Positions 1 through 10,251 of a DNA stretch of 64,000 nt are shown in pieces; the stretch's first letter is position 1, and each line of letters opens with the position of its first letter. Under the pieces are notes generated by a model. The model was not told where the DNA came from, made no database searches, and saw nothing but the letters and a program-made list of their open reading frames with translations. The position numbers and the translations under genes are program-made. Origin of the DNA: Tilletia caries (taxonomy: Eukaryota > Basidiomycota > Exobasidiomycetes > Tilletiales > Tilletiaceae); the NCBI GenBank assembly GCA_032718865.1, contig JALUTQ010000046.1, positions 992,001 to 1,056,000 of the forward strand. Direction: 5' to 3'.

Positions 1-1727
1 CACTGGGAAATGGGGCGCATCAGAGACTCAAGATGCCAAACACTGGGTGAGTTAAATTTCTTTCCTTCTTGTGGGAACAACTCATGCGCGGCATTATCTT
101 GGGCTTTGGTCGAAAGCCGACGTCCTGACGTTACGATCTTTCTTTGCCAGGGCCGATTCGCACCCTTCAAGCCGTTGCGGAAGTTTCTTGACAAGCCGGA
201 CCTTCGTTTCGACCATTTCAACAAGCCATATGTCTTCATGCGGTGGAAGGAACGTTTCCTTGTGCCTGACCATCGGGTGAAGAATGTCACAGGCGCATCG
301 TACGACGGTGAGCCGCATTGTTCTCTTCACACGCACGAGAATCAATTGCCGCAGGTCTACGTTTCTGATATCTTCTTTCTTTCCTCCAATTCACAGGCTT
401 CTACTACGTCTGCCTTGCTCTGGACCCTGACGAAGGTGATCCAGTGCTGCCTCTTCCCTTACACGAGACTGTCAATCCAGCGACGTCCTCGCGCACGTTC
501 GCCCCCAGCCGATATCCTTCTGCCGCAGACGCGCCAAACGCCACCAGGGCCAGCATCCCGCACCTGGCAGACGTCATCATGAACTCGCCTACGGGGCGGA
601 TCCCGTCGACTTACAGCCCTTCTTGGAATCCGGCGACGTCGTACATGTCTCGCACGATGGCCTCGTTGCGTCAACTTGAGGCGGTGGCGCGTGGAGGTGG
701 AGGAGGAGCAGGAGGGGGAGGGGAGGAAGGCGGCCAGAGTACGGACAGTACCTATTTGGGCTCAGGGCCGACGGTGGTTGGATCTGCGGGTCGGAGGAAT
801 GTGGACCTCGCAGTGCCGGAAGATGTGGGGATTGCTGCGTTTGCGAGGACGTTGGGGAGAGAGGGTCCGATGGAGCCCTCTCGGAGTAGTCTTTCTGCTA
901 CGGCCGCGGGGCTTGTGCCGAGTCTGCCTCAACCGCGGGCTAATAGCGCAGCATCGCTCTCGGTCGGCCAGAATAGTGAGAGTCCGCGCTTCTTTCTCTC
1001 GGCTGAGAACGGAGCGGGTGCTGGGGTGGGCGCATCGTCGTCCACTGCGGCCGCTTCCTCTTCCTCTGGCGCCAACGCCGCCCGGAGAACGTTCACATCC
1101 CGGACCATGTCGGACAACGGCGCCTGGGTGGAGGTCACCCAGATGGAGGTCGAAGTCGAGGCGGAGGCGGATAGCGGGAGCGCGTCGGATTCGACGGCTG
1201 CTGCGAGCGCGGAGGTGGTTGGGGCTGATGCGGTTTGTGATCCGCCGTTGGTGGCTCCTGCGACGACCACGACGGTGCAGGCGACGGCGGCGGCGGCGGC
1301 TGGGTCTGCGGATTCGGACCTTGTCCGCGACGGAGTGGTTGTCGGACTCCGGCCGCCTGGTGCGGGTCGGCAGAGCAGTCGGGGGTTGCTCGATGCTACC
1401 CTTACGCAGGGTTCTACCCGTCCGCGTCATGGGCCTCCTTCGACGACGACGGAGCAGAGTGTGGTGGAGAGCGGGGATAAGGCTGGTGGTGCTGGGGCCA
1501 GTCCGCGGGAGGCTGTGGTGGGGAGGTGTGTGGGATATTACTACTCTGAGCAGAGTGAACCGTGAGTCTTTTTCTTTCCCTCTCTGTGAAGCTCTCGTGG
1601 GCTGCGGAACTTGAAGGGTACGCGTAGAAGGTTGATCGCTGATGCTGTTTGTCCATTCTGCAGCTTCCAACAAATCTCTCTTCGATACGTGCCTGAGCGG
1701 CCCATTGGCTCGTTCGAACTGCGCTGA
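1..1727 (+). CDS. gid4: GID4/Vid24 substrate receptor of the GID (CTLH) ubiquitin ligase, 5' end outside window
   Basis: Incomplete at the 5' end. Exons are <1-46, 151-307, 397-1561 and 1664-1727, with GT-AG introns 47-150, 308-396 and 1562-1663. Spliced, the protein reads KWGASETQDAKHW, then GRFAPFKPLRKFL, YVFMRWKERFLVPDH, GASYDGFYYVC, and ends YVPERPIGSFELR. This order matches the C-terminal beta-barrel of GID4, which binds N-terminal Pro or hydrophobic degrons and brings gluconeogenic enzymes to the ligase (family knowledge). Between FYYVC and the final GYYYSEQSEPFQQISLRYVPE strands lies about 370 residues of Gly/Ser/Ala/Glu-rich sequence, where animal GID4 has a loop of under ten residues. 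The last intron interrupts the Pro codon before FQQISLRY. The gene converges on the rap1-like gene downstream. Identity is strong; the function of the insertion is unknown. Confidence 0.9.
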
Positions 1728-1914
1728 GGCAAGCCATCCCGACTCGTCGTTCTTCGACGCGGGAGGAATGAGGAAGGGTAGCTCTGGTTTTCCTTGCATT
1801 TCTCCAACACCACTCCTTCCCCATCGACGCTGTACAACTTCGCCCTCATCGAGCCCCGGTGGGAAATTCGATTCAGTTTCCTTCCTCAACATCCCCCTTC
1901 CATCGGTCCATACT

Positions 1915-1963
<49 letters not shown>

Positions 1964-2294
1964 GCATCCAGGACCAGCTTTCTGCACCCTCTACTGTTCC
2001 ATCAAGCCCCCGTCTGCCCTGGAATCTTGGGCTCCTCGTCAACCCCTCTCCGGCTTCTTACTTTTCCCTTTTCACACTTCTTGCATGTTGTACCATCTCT
2101 TCGCCATGCTACCAAATTTCACACAGCATCATACCTTGGCAACCACGGAAATGTAGTGAGGAACTTGCGACATGCTTTTAGCATCGCGATTTGGCATTGA
2201 TTGAAGCTTGAAGGGTGTGCTGGGTATGCTACAAGTAGGGGAAGCTCGAAGTCGAAGAGAAGAGTGGTCGGAAGAGTAGTTCTTGTCATGATGC
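1728..2294. other. Convergent spacer between gid4 and rap1-like gene
   Basis: This holds the 3' untranslated ends of two converging genes and a long CA dinucleotide run. I see no further coding signal. Confidence 0.7.
1919..1961 (+). repeat. (CA)n microsatellite
   Basis: Uninterrupted CA dinucleotides for about 43 bases, ending in CGCGC. It lies about 190 bases after the gid4 stop codon, probably in the 3' UTR. Confidence 0.95.
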
Positions 2295-5200
2295 TCACGG
2301 CTGTACCAAACCGCGCCGCCGCGCCGCCCGCTGCAACACGAGAGCTTCTTCCTCCAGCTCTTGCAGTGCCTGAGCAATCTCGCCGTTCGACTCCTTGACC
2401 GCCTGAATGACATGAAAGACCTCCGTCTCAAACGCCTGCGCAATCTCGCCGAAGTGCAACTCCAGACGAGCCCGGCACTGGTCCAAATCGCCATCGGTGC
2501 CCATATACGGCCGCAGCTGGCTCGTCTTCGCGAACCCAAAGTCCAGCGCCAACTTGTACACCCGAGCCTGGAGTTCGGACCGTTCGGCTTTCAGGCGGAG
2601 ACGACGTTGCGAGTCTGTGCTGGCGTCGGCCCTGAGGTTGCGTGAGCTGAAGCTGCGCCGGAAGCTGGAGAGGCGGGAGGTGGGCTGTGCTTCATCGCGG
2701 CCCAAGCCGAAGCCCAAGCCGGAGGCGGATCGCCGTACAGAAGGCGAAATGGACGTGCTCGTCGTCGATTGCTGAACCATTGTACGAGCCGGACCGAGCC
2801 GCACATCACGCTCCACGAGCTCGCGGGTCGGAGACATGCTACCCGAGCCAAGTCGCACGGCAGAGGTAGAGGCCTCGGCACGACGAGATGTCGGAGGCGG
2901 CGACGTCGAGATATCCACACGTCGAGCTGTCTTTCGCGCTGGTGGAAGGCCAGGGATAGGCTTCAGTCGTTTCGCCTGCCGCTGATGCTGACGCTCAGCC
3001 CATCCCTCGTCCTCAACCTGTTCTTCGTCCCTGGCCTCTGAGCTCGACTCGCGCGGTCGCTTTGCTTGGCGCTGATCCGTTTCCCCGACCTCGCCCTTGC
3101 CCTCGCCCTTGGTCTCCGCCTTTGTCTCGCGCAGTATTTGACGCTCAGGAGTCCGCAAAGCAGAAAATTCGCCGTCAACCGCCTGTGCCTGAAGCCGGCC
3201 CAATCCGCCTTGGTGTTGCCCTGATGCATCAGCTTTGGCGGGGGTAGAAGTACGAAGCTGGGAAGCTCCTCGAGGCGTTTCAAGGCCAACGGAGGCCATC
3301 TTCACCTCGTCCTGAGAATCATCATTTGGCCCTGACTTCGCGTCGCGCAGTCGCTCAACTTGGCTCTGATGCTCAGGCTCATCCATCGCCTTGTCCTCGC
3401 TCGTCGCTTCTGTATTCACCACCTCGCGCGAACCCTTACGCTCGGGCGTCCGCAACGCGGAACCCAAAAGCGGGATAGGATCGACAGAGTCCGAAGCAGG
3501 AAGCCGGGAAAGGGCAGGTGGTCCCTTGCCCTTCTCCAGTTGCTTCTCCGTGACGACTGGGTTCGGCAAGGCCGCCATTTGTGGCTCGCCATCAGAATCA
3601 TCGAGATTTTGACCCTTCAGTTCGATCTTCGACGGTCCGGCTGTGACTTCGCTCGCCGAAGGCATCGGTGGAGTTGGAGCGCGATCAGATGGAACCGAAG
3701 CAGAGGCGAGACCGCCGCTGGCCAAAGTGCGAAGCTCTTCAGTCTTCTGCAGTCGTGCCAGAAGATGTTCGACTAGTTTTCGATCCAGCTTGCGCTCCCA
3801 GATCGCCTTGCTCTCCATCAACGATCCGATGCCCGATGCCTTCTCGATCTTTTCCTGAAGCAACTCCACGTGTTTGCGCGCCTTTCGCTCCTCTTTCTCA
3901 GTTTGGTACGGCTCGAGCTCCTTCTTCGAGCCTTTGTCGACCGATCCAGCTCCTGTTCTTGGCGTTGTTGTCGAAAGCGGCAGGGCTGACGATGAAGCTG
4001 CAGCAGACGCCGAAGAAGGCTCCACAGCCGCTACCATCTCCTGTCGGATCTGACCAGTTTCCCGATGCTTTGTTGTGGGCTTCGTAGCGTCGCTCAGATC
4101 TACGTCGTCATCGTCTGCGTCCTCTTCGAAAGCCAAAAAAGCAGCGTCTTTGCCCTTGTCCCTGCTACGGAGGATCCTTGCACGGAGGTGGTCATCTTCT
4201 GAGTCATCGTCAAGGATCAAAGAAGCAGCGCCTTTGCCCTCGCCCTTGCGACGGAGGGAAGTTGATGTTGATGCAGTAGGGGTCGCCGTTGTTTGGGAAG
4301 CTTCCATCTTGCTCGCTGCCGAGGGCGAAAGACAAAAAGACCATCAGCATGAAAGCGTCAATCAGCAGATCAGCATGCCGGTAGTTTAACTCACACGTAC
4401 GAGGCTTGCTTGCTTTGATATTCAGAGACGGAGCAGACGTCGGAGCTGCTTCCTCTCCCGCCGGCGCAGAAGAATCTAGAGCGGCTGCGCGAGCACGAGA
4501 AACCGATGCTCGAGGTTCCTTCGGCTCTTCCTGGAGGTCCTTCTTGGATGCGCTCATTGGCTTCTTGACCACGTCTCCGGCTCGTGCTGTAGGCTCCTCA
4601 TTAGCAGCTGCTTGAGATGAATCGCCAGCTTTGTTTTGCTGCCGCACGCGCGAATCTTCTTGGGTGGCAGGTCTGGCAGGAGCGGAGGCGAGGCCGCCGT
4701 TCGACAAAGCACGATGCTCTTCAGTCTTCTGCAGTCGTCCCAATATATGCTTGACCACTCTTCGATTGAGGTCGAGCACCTTGATCGCCTTCATGTCCGT
4801 CGATGATTCGATGCCCATCGCAGTTTCGGTCTCTTCCTGAAGCAACTTTAGGTGTCTCCGCCACTTTCGCTCCTCTTCCTCGGTTTCGTACGGTTTGCCT
4901 TCTTTCTTCGAGGCTTCGTAGCCCGCTTTAGCTTCCGACATCAACGCTGTCGTCGAAGCAGGCAGGGCCGACGATGAGGCTGCTACAGACGTCGAAGAAG
5001 AATCCACTTTTGGCTCTTCCGGGCGGTCCTTCTTGGATGCGCTCGTTGACTTCTTGACCACGTCTCCGGGTCGTTTCGTAGGCTCCTCAATATCAGCTGC
5101 TTGAAAAGAATCGCCAGCCTTGTCTTGTTGCCGGACGCGCGAACTTTCTTGGGTGACAGGTCTTGCATCACCAGCCTGGCGCTGAGACTTCTGTTGGCCA

Positions 5201-7903
5201 TTCGAGAGTGGGGCCGATGCTTGAGATTGGTTCGGATGCTTGGACACGACTGTGCTTGATGCCCCAGCCGCCGTGAGTAGACGTTCAGCCTTCTTTGCGT
5301 CCTGGTCCGAGGCTCCTGAGTCCGACTTGCGCGGACGTATGAGCTCGAGTGTTCGCGATGCATAGATACTCTCGTCGTCCGTCAAAAGTAGCCGTTTGCG
5401 CGAGCTGTTCTGCGACTGCACGGATACAGGCTGGGGCGCAGAGACCACTTCATCATGCGTTCCGGGGCGACCGGAAGCCATCTTCTCCTTGCCTTTGCTT
5501 TGCACGACAGGGGCGGTATCCCCATTCTGAAGCTGGGACTTTGGTTGGCCATTCGAGCGTGGAACCGGCGCTGAGGACCGAGTGGAGTTCTTTAACCTGG
5601 TCCGTTCCTTGGCGGGCGCGCTTGCAACCGAAAGCGGACGAGTAGGGACCACTTCTTCATCGACGAGCTCGTCCACCTCTGTGTCGTCGCTCAGGTTGGT
5701 GACCTTTTCCAGCTCCTCATCCGAGACGACCGAACTGGGAACACGATGGGCGGTCCCGGGACTCCATGCTGGTAGAGCTGTTGTCCGCTCCTGCTTCTGC
5801 TCCTGCTCCTGCGCTCGGTTTGGGCGAGACTCGACCTCTGCCTCTACCTCTCGCTCCAGCTCGACTTCCGGCTCTTGCACAGTCTCGACCTCTGGGTCTG
5901 GCTCGACCTTGGGCGCTGCCTGGGATATTACCTGCGGCCCGACCTGAGGATCCGCCTCAGCCTGTAGCTCCGACCCTGGCGCTATCGCGGGCTCTGCCTC
6001 TCCTGCTGGTCGTGGTTCTTGCTCATGCTCCTTCTCCTGCTCCTGCACCTTCTCTTTCTCCTGCTGCTGCTCCTTCTGCTGCTCCGGCTCCAACTCCGGT
6101 TCATCCTCGTCCATGTCATCTTCCGGAATCTGCACCTGAGAGACCCCTGCGAACAGCGCCTCTTCAAAGTTCTGCTTCCCATCTGCCTCCTCCTCCTCCT
6201 GGTCATTCTCTCCCTTATTATCAGCAACTCTACTCATCTCGCCCTTCTCCTCCCCAAGGTTTTGGTCCTTCTCCGGAGCAGCCGGGCCTTGTTTGGCCGG
6301 GCTTCGAGGAGTGAGCTCCATCTCTTCGTCTGAGTCGTCCTCCGGAACGCGCACCTGGGACACGCCCGCGAACAGCTGCTCCTCGTACGCCCGCGCGACC
6401 TGCGTTCCCATCGCCTGTGCCTGCCGCCAATCGAGGTTCGCCGGAGCACCAGATGCAGAAAGGGACGACGTTCCTTGAGAAGGAGTCGCCGCGGACGAGC
6501 CAGGCGTGATCGCATTCGCTAGCTTGGAAGCAGGCAGGGTCGGCAGAGGCGCAGGAGCGAGCACAGGCACAGCCTCAGAGGAAGGGCCAGGTGACTGCGT
6601 CGGATCCTCGGTAGCGGAAGCGTAGGTGGAAGACGCGGAAGCGCCGCTCTCCGAGCGAGGTATCCACTTCCGGTTTGTAGAATCTCCTGCTGGTGTAAAA
6701 GATGCACCCAAGCTTGGACGACCAATCACAGCAGTGATGGCTGCGGCAGCGCTCATGACCGCAGTCTTTGATGGTCGCTGCTCACGGTTGGACGCGCCTG
6801 CTGATGCTGCCGCATTGGCAGCGGCCTGCTGCTGCATGTATTCGACCAAGCGAAGATCGTCTTCTGCCTGCAGGGCGAACTCTTCCGGCGTCGACCTGCT
6901 TGTACAGAAATCAGAAATAAGTAAAGGTCATGCAGCTCGCTGACGAGAAAGTAAAAGGGAAAAAACTCACGGTGAGAGTTCAAGGTGCGAGTTCCTCACT
7001 GGGCTTCCTTGCCTTCTTCTCTGAGAATCCAAGCTTTCCACTTGCTGATCCACCTCCTCTTCCTCCACCTCGTCCATCAGCTGGTCGTCATCCGCGGGTT
7101 CTGATTTGACCTCGGCAAGCCCTTCCTGAAGATCGGACGTTGTTGTCTGAGTCATTTGTGTCGCAGGATGTGCTGACGCGGGTATAAACGCCTGAACGGG
7201 CGGGGGCGGCTGGCTGGTAGAAAAAGTCGAAAAGGAGGTGGTGGAAGAAGCAGGCTGGGATGCAGTCGGCGGTGCATGCGCTGCTGATCTTCCAGAAGGC
7301 CTATCTTCATCTTCTTCCTCTTCTTCTTCGATATCATGGCGCGTCCGCATTGGATTTGGTTGGGTCGCTGGCGGCGCTTGGATGCTAGAAGCGGTCGAAA
7401 TCTGACTATGATGAGGAAGTATGATGGGATTCGCTTGTCTGCGCTTGGCAGGGGATCCCGATGGAAAGGAGGGGGCCTGTGGCTTCTTGAGAACGAGTGG
7501 GAGAGCATTCTCGGAGTCAGAAGACGACGCGAATTCTTCCGATCGACTCGTATTGATTTCATAAGAGCGATTGGCCTGTTGGGATGGTGCGTGATTGTGC
7601 CTCGCTGGACGTTTATCGCGAATTTCTGTGTCGGAGACAGAGTCGTAATCGGAATCGGATAGGAAGACTCCAGCCGGTGTTGCCGGTCTATTCACTGGCT
7701 CTTGCTTTTGCTTTTGTTCCGGCTCTGTTCTTGCATCTGCTGATGCTTCCGCTCCGGGCCCTCGTTCTGGCTCTCGCACTGGCATTGCCGTTCGTTCGGA
7801 TTCTGGCCCTAAATCCGGCTCTCGCTCTCGCTGCGGCTGCCGTTGTTTCTCTAGATCTCGCTCTTGTTGTAGCTGTGGTTGTTGCTGTATCTGTTGATGT
7901 GCC

Positions 7904-7969
<66 letters not shown>

Positions 7970-9539
7970 GGTGGCTGCGGCTGTCGCTGTTGCTCTCGCT
8001 CTCGCTCTTGTTGTAGCTGCGGCTGTTGCTGCGTCTGTTGCTGTGATTGTTGCTGCGGCTGTCGCTGATGCTCTCCAGTTTGATCTTGCGGTCGCGTTTG
8101 CGGTTGTGGTGCAGCGTTGGACGCCGGTCCAGCAGGAGGGACAGCGCCTTTTTGGGCCGTTTTGGCCAGCGTGCCATTTAGTCCTGGTGTGGGCAATGGC
8201 CCTGCTGACAGGAAAGCAGCGGGAGCGGGAGCGGCAGAAGTCGCCGCAGCGGAAGCAGCAGTGGTAGCGGGCACGCCGGGAGCCTTCGAAACCTCGGTCT
8301 CCGCAGCAGATGTAGCTTTCTGCTCGCTCGACTGCTGCAGCCGTCGAAGACCTTCTCGTGCCAGTCCATTAAGTGAAGTCATAGACTTGCGTATCTGCCT
8401 GCCCACCCCGACAACGTCATCTCCATTCGAAGACTCTGCGGGCGGACTTCCGCGATTCACCGAGGCAGAGGAAGGCCGCGCTGAAAGCCTGCTGGACGGA
8501 GTGTCTGCATTGAGGAGACGAACCGCCTGTCGAGCGATCAGACCCGCTGTTGTCTGAGTTGAAGCCGAGCTTGATCCAGAGCCCGACCCTGTTCCTGCTG
8601 GCCGTGATGATCCCTGCCCTTCCTCTACCTCACGATCAGGAGGGATGATTGCGGGACCAGCAAAGGTCTGCTTGGCCGGACTTTCGCGGCGCTTTAGCTG
8701 CGAGCCCTCTGCTGCCGCAAGGTCAGTTGCAGGCTGCCCTTTCGCCTGTTGTTCTGCTTTGATTCTACGAAGCTCCGCTTGACGCTTCTGTTCGAGGCAG
8801 CGGCCCCTATCCAAATGGTCGCGCATGTGCGACTTATACGACTCGAGGGTGTGGCGAGGATTGAGGCGAGCGAGCTGTTCTGCAAATATACGCCCGCCCG
8901 GACTTAGTTCTGGCGAGGCGATCATTTGAGCTACGATGAACCTATCATCCTCGTCGGTAAATGAATTCCGACTGATTGAAGAGGAGGGCAGTGCTGAACA
9001 CGTTAGCTGTCGAATGCAGACAGAGGTCACAGAGTAGCGGGTGGTACATACGCAGTGCTACGGTGGGCGACGCCCATCACTTTGTGAGAGGGGACCCGAC
9101 CACCATTCCGCAACTCGTCCCGGTCGAATTTGTAAATCGTGAAGCAATCCCACTCCAGATCCTTTGCAGGGAGCAAGCGTCCGTCAGCAATGCACGCGTT
9201 AGCCCAGCTTGGATTAACGACGTCGACGGGTCGGGATAATTTGCAAGCGACCCGGCAGAGACCCCGGATGTCACTGAGCGGCGCATTTGGGTGGTAGACA
9301 CAGATGTCTGCTCGCGCGGGAAGAGATTCGATCTGGGCGCCGTGCTTGATGAGCTTGACAATAAACGGGGAGCGATGGAAGGTGATTATAGGTCCCTGAG
9401 GCGTTTCGGGAACGAATACTTTGAGCGGCCGCTGTCCGCCATCGACCTCCTTGACAAAAATCTGCGGAAGGGAAGTCGAAGCGCCGCCGCCGCTCGGCCC
9501 AGCCGATGTCGAGAGTTTGCTCGGTCCGGCTTCGGCCAT
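2295..9539 (-). CDS. rap1: Rap1-like telomere/shelterin protein (BRCT + Myb + C-terminal helical domain), about 2336 aa
   Basis: Four exons on the minus strand: 9539-9052, 8971-6971, 6895-4395 and 4315-2295. Introns are GTATGT..CAG, GTGAGT..CAG and GTGAGT..CAG, and the total is divisible by three. Residues about 25-130 look like a BRCT domain (FVPETPQGPIITFH, then VVNPSWANACIADGRLLP). Residues about 164-220 are a Rap1-type Myb/homeodomain (NSFTDEDDRFIVAQMI, ending SYKSHMRDHLDRG). The last 100 residues are helical and acidic (EVFHVIQAVKESNGEIAQAL), resembling the Rap1 C-terminal interaction domain. BRCT-Myb-RCT is the known layout of fungal and animal Rap1, a shelterin subunit recruited to telomeres. 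The protein is about three times the length of fission-yeast Rap1; the middle holds a polyglutamine tract, KEQEQE runs and duplicated modules. The start is the first ATG ahead of the BRCT domain. The Myb match is the firmest evidence; the C-terminal match is weaker. Confidence 0.75.
3700..5160 (-). repeat. Intragenic duplication in rap1-like gene: two copies of a linker plus helical module
   Basis: Read on the minus strand, a linker with SRVRQQDKAGDS, GDVVKKSTSASKKD and EEPK (about 5158-5005) precedes a helical module with PYETEEEERK, LKLLQEE and LGRLQKTEEHRAL (about 4920-4675). A second linker with SRVRQQNKAGDS and GDVVKKPMSASKKD follows (about 4673-4521). After intron 3 comes a second module with PYQTEKEERK, VELLQEK and LARLQKTEELRTL (about 3920-3700). 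The order A-B-A-B indicates a tandem duplication, and intron 3 lies only in the second copy. Confidence 0.85.
6110..6390 (-). repeat. Duplicated short acidic motif LFAGVSQV in rap1-like protein
   Basis: The minus strand encodes EEQLFAGVSQVRVPEDDSDE at about 6390-6327 and EEALFAGVSQVQIPEDDMDE at about 6172-6110. The surrounding sequence is low-complexity, so this identity looks like a retained binding motif. The partner is unknown. Confidence 0.8.
7903..7969 (-). repeat. CAG/CAA tract encoding polyglutamine in rap1-like protein
   Basis: The plus strand shows alternating CTG and TTG triplets. On the coding strand these are CAG/CAA codons giving more than 20 consecutive Gln, inside a longer Gln-rich region (about 7850-8100). 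Mixed codons suggest an older, somewhat stabilised repeat. Confidence 0.95.
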
Positions 9540-10251
9540 GACACGATCTGCGCGCGCGCACTTCCTGAGCCTGAAGGTAGTAGGTACCTTCGACTGCCGG
9601 CGCCTGTGCTGGTCTGCGCTGTGAGCTTCCGAATGAATGCGCGCGTTGCTCGAGTTGGAGGTTCTCGAGAAATATGTGGATGAGCTACTGAGGGCAGAAC
9701 AGCTTCAGAACGGGTTCGAGAGACCGAAACGCGACACGCTCTTCGTTGGTCGCGTCGAGGCGCGTCCTGCGTGTGTTGGGCGTGGCTCGGTCTGTGGCTG
9801 CTGCACGTGACCAGAATGCAGCAACGCGAAACACGCGTCTCGGCCGACAACTTGAGAGATCAACATCGGCTGCCCGGAAGCACTCGCATCACAGACTGGC
9901 CATTGTCCGTACGCATCGCTGGCAACTGGCAAGACATCGCTCCATCAAGAACCTCGTACACAGCGAACGGGAAGAAGCTGTCGGTATCCAGGAGCAACCT
10001 AGGCTCAGCGCTCTGGGTCACGGAAGTAGGTCGGGAGTCAAGACCGAGCTTCCATCCTCTACTATCTCGCCGACTTGGTTGCGACTGTGCAACACTCGAT
10101 CACCAATCAATCACTCGGGAAGATCTGCCTAGAACACGTCCGTGCAGCACTGCATCGCCCTTGACAGCGCGTCCTTGGTCTATTTCCTGGCAACCTTACA
10201 GGCGCTGGGACTATAGGCGCGGTCCGAGCTTAGATTCTCATCAGCACGGAC
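9540..10251. promoter_or_regulatory. Shared upstream region of divergent rap1-like and shugoshin genes
   Basis: About 712 bases separate the two start codons, which point away from each other, so the region must carry both promoters. I see no convincing coding exon. A small upstream open frame or UTR exon cannot be excluded. Confidence 0.6.

Noticed and set aside
762..2042. Long open frame (426 codons) on the minus strand opposite gid4
   Set aside because: It is Arg/Ser-rich, has no domain and spans gid4 exons and the CA repeat; it is a shadow of GC-rich coding sequence.
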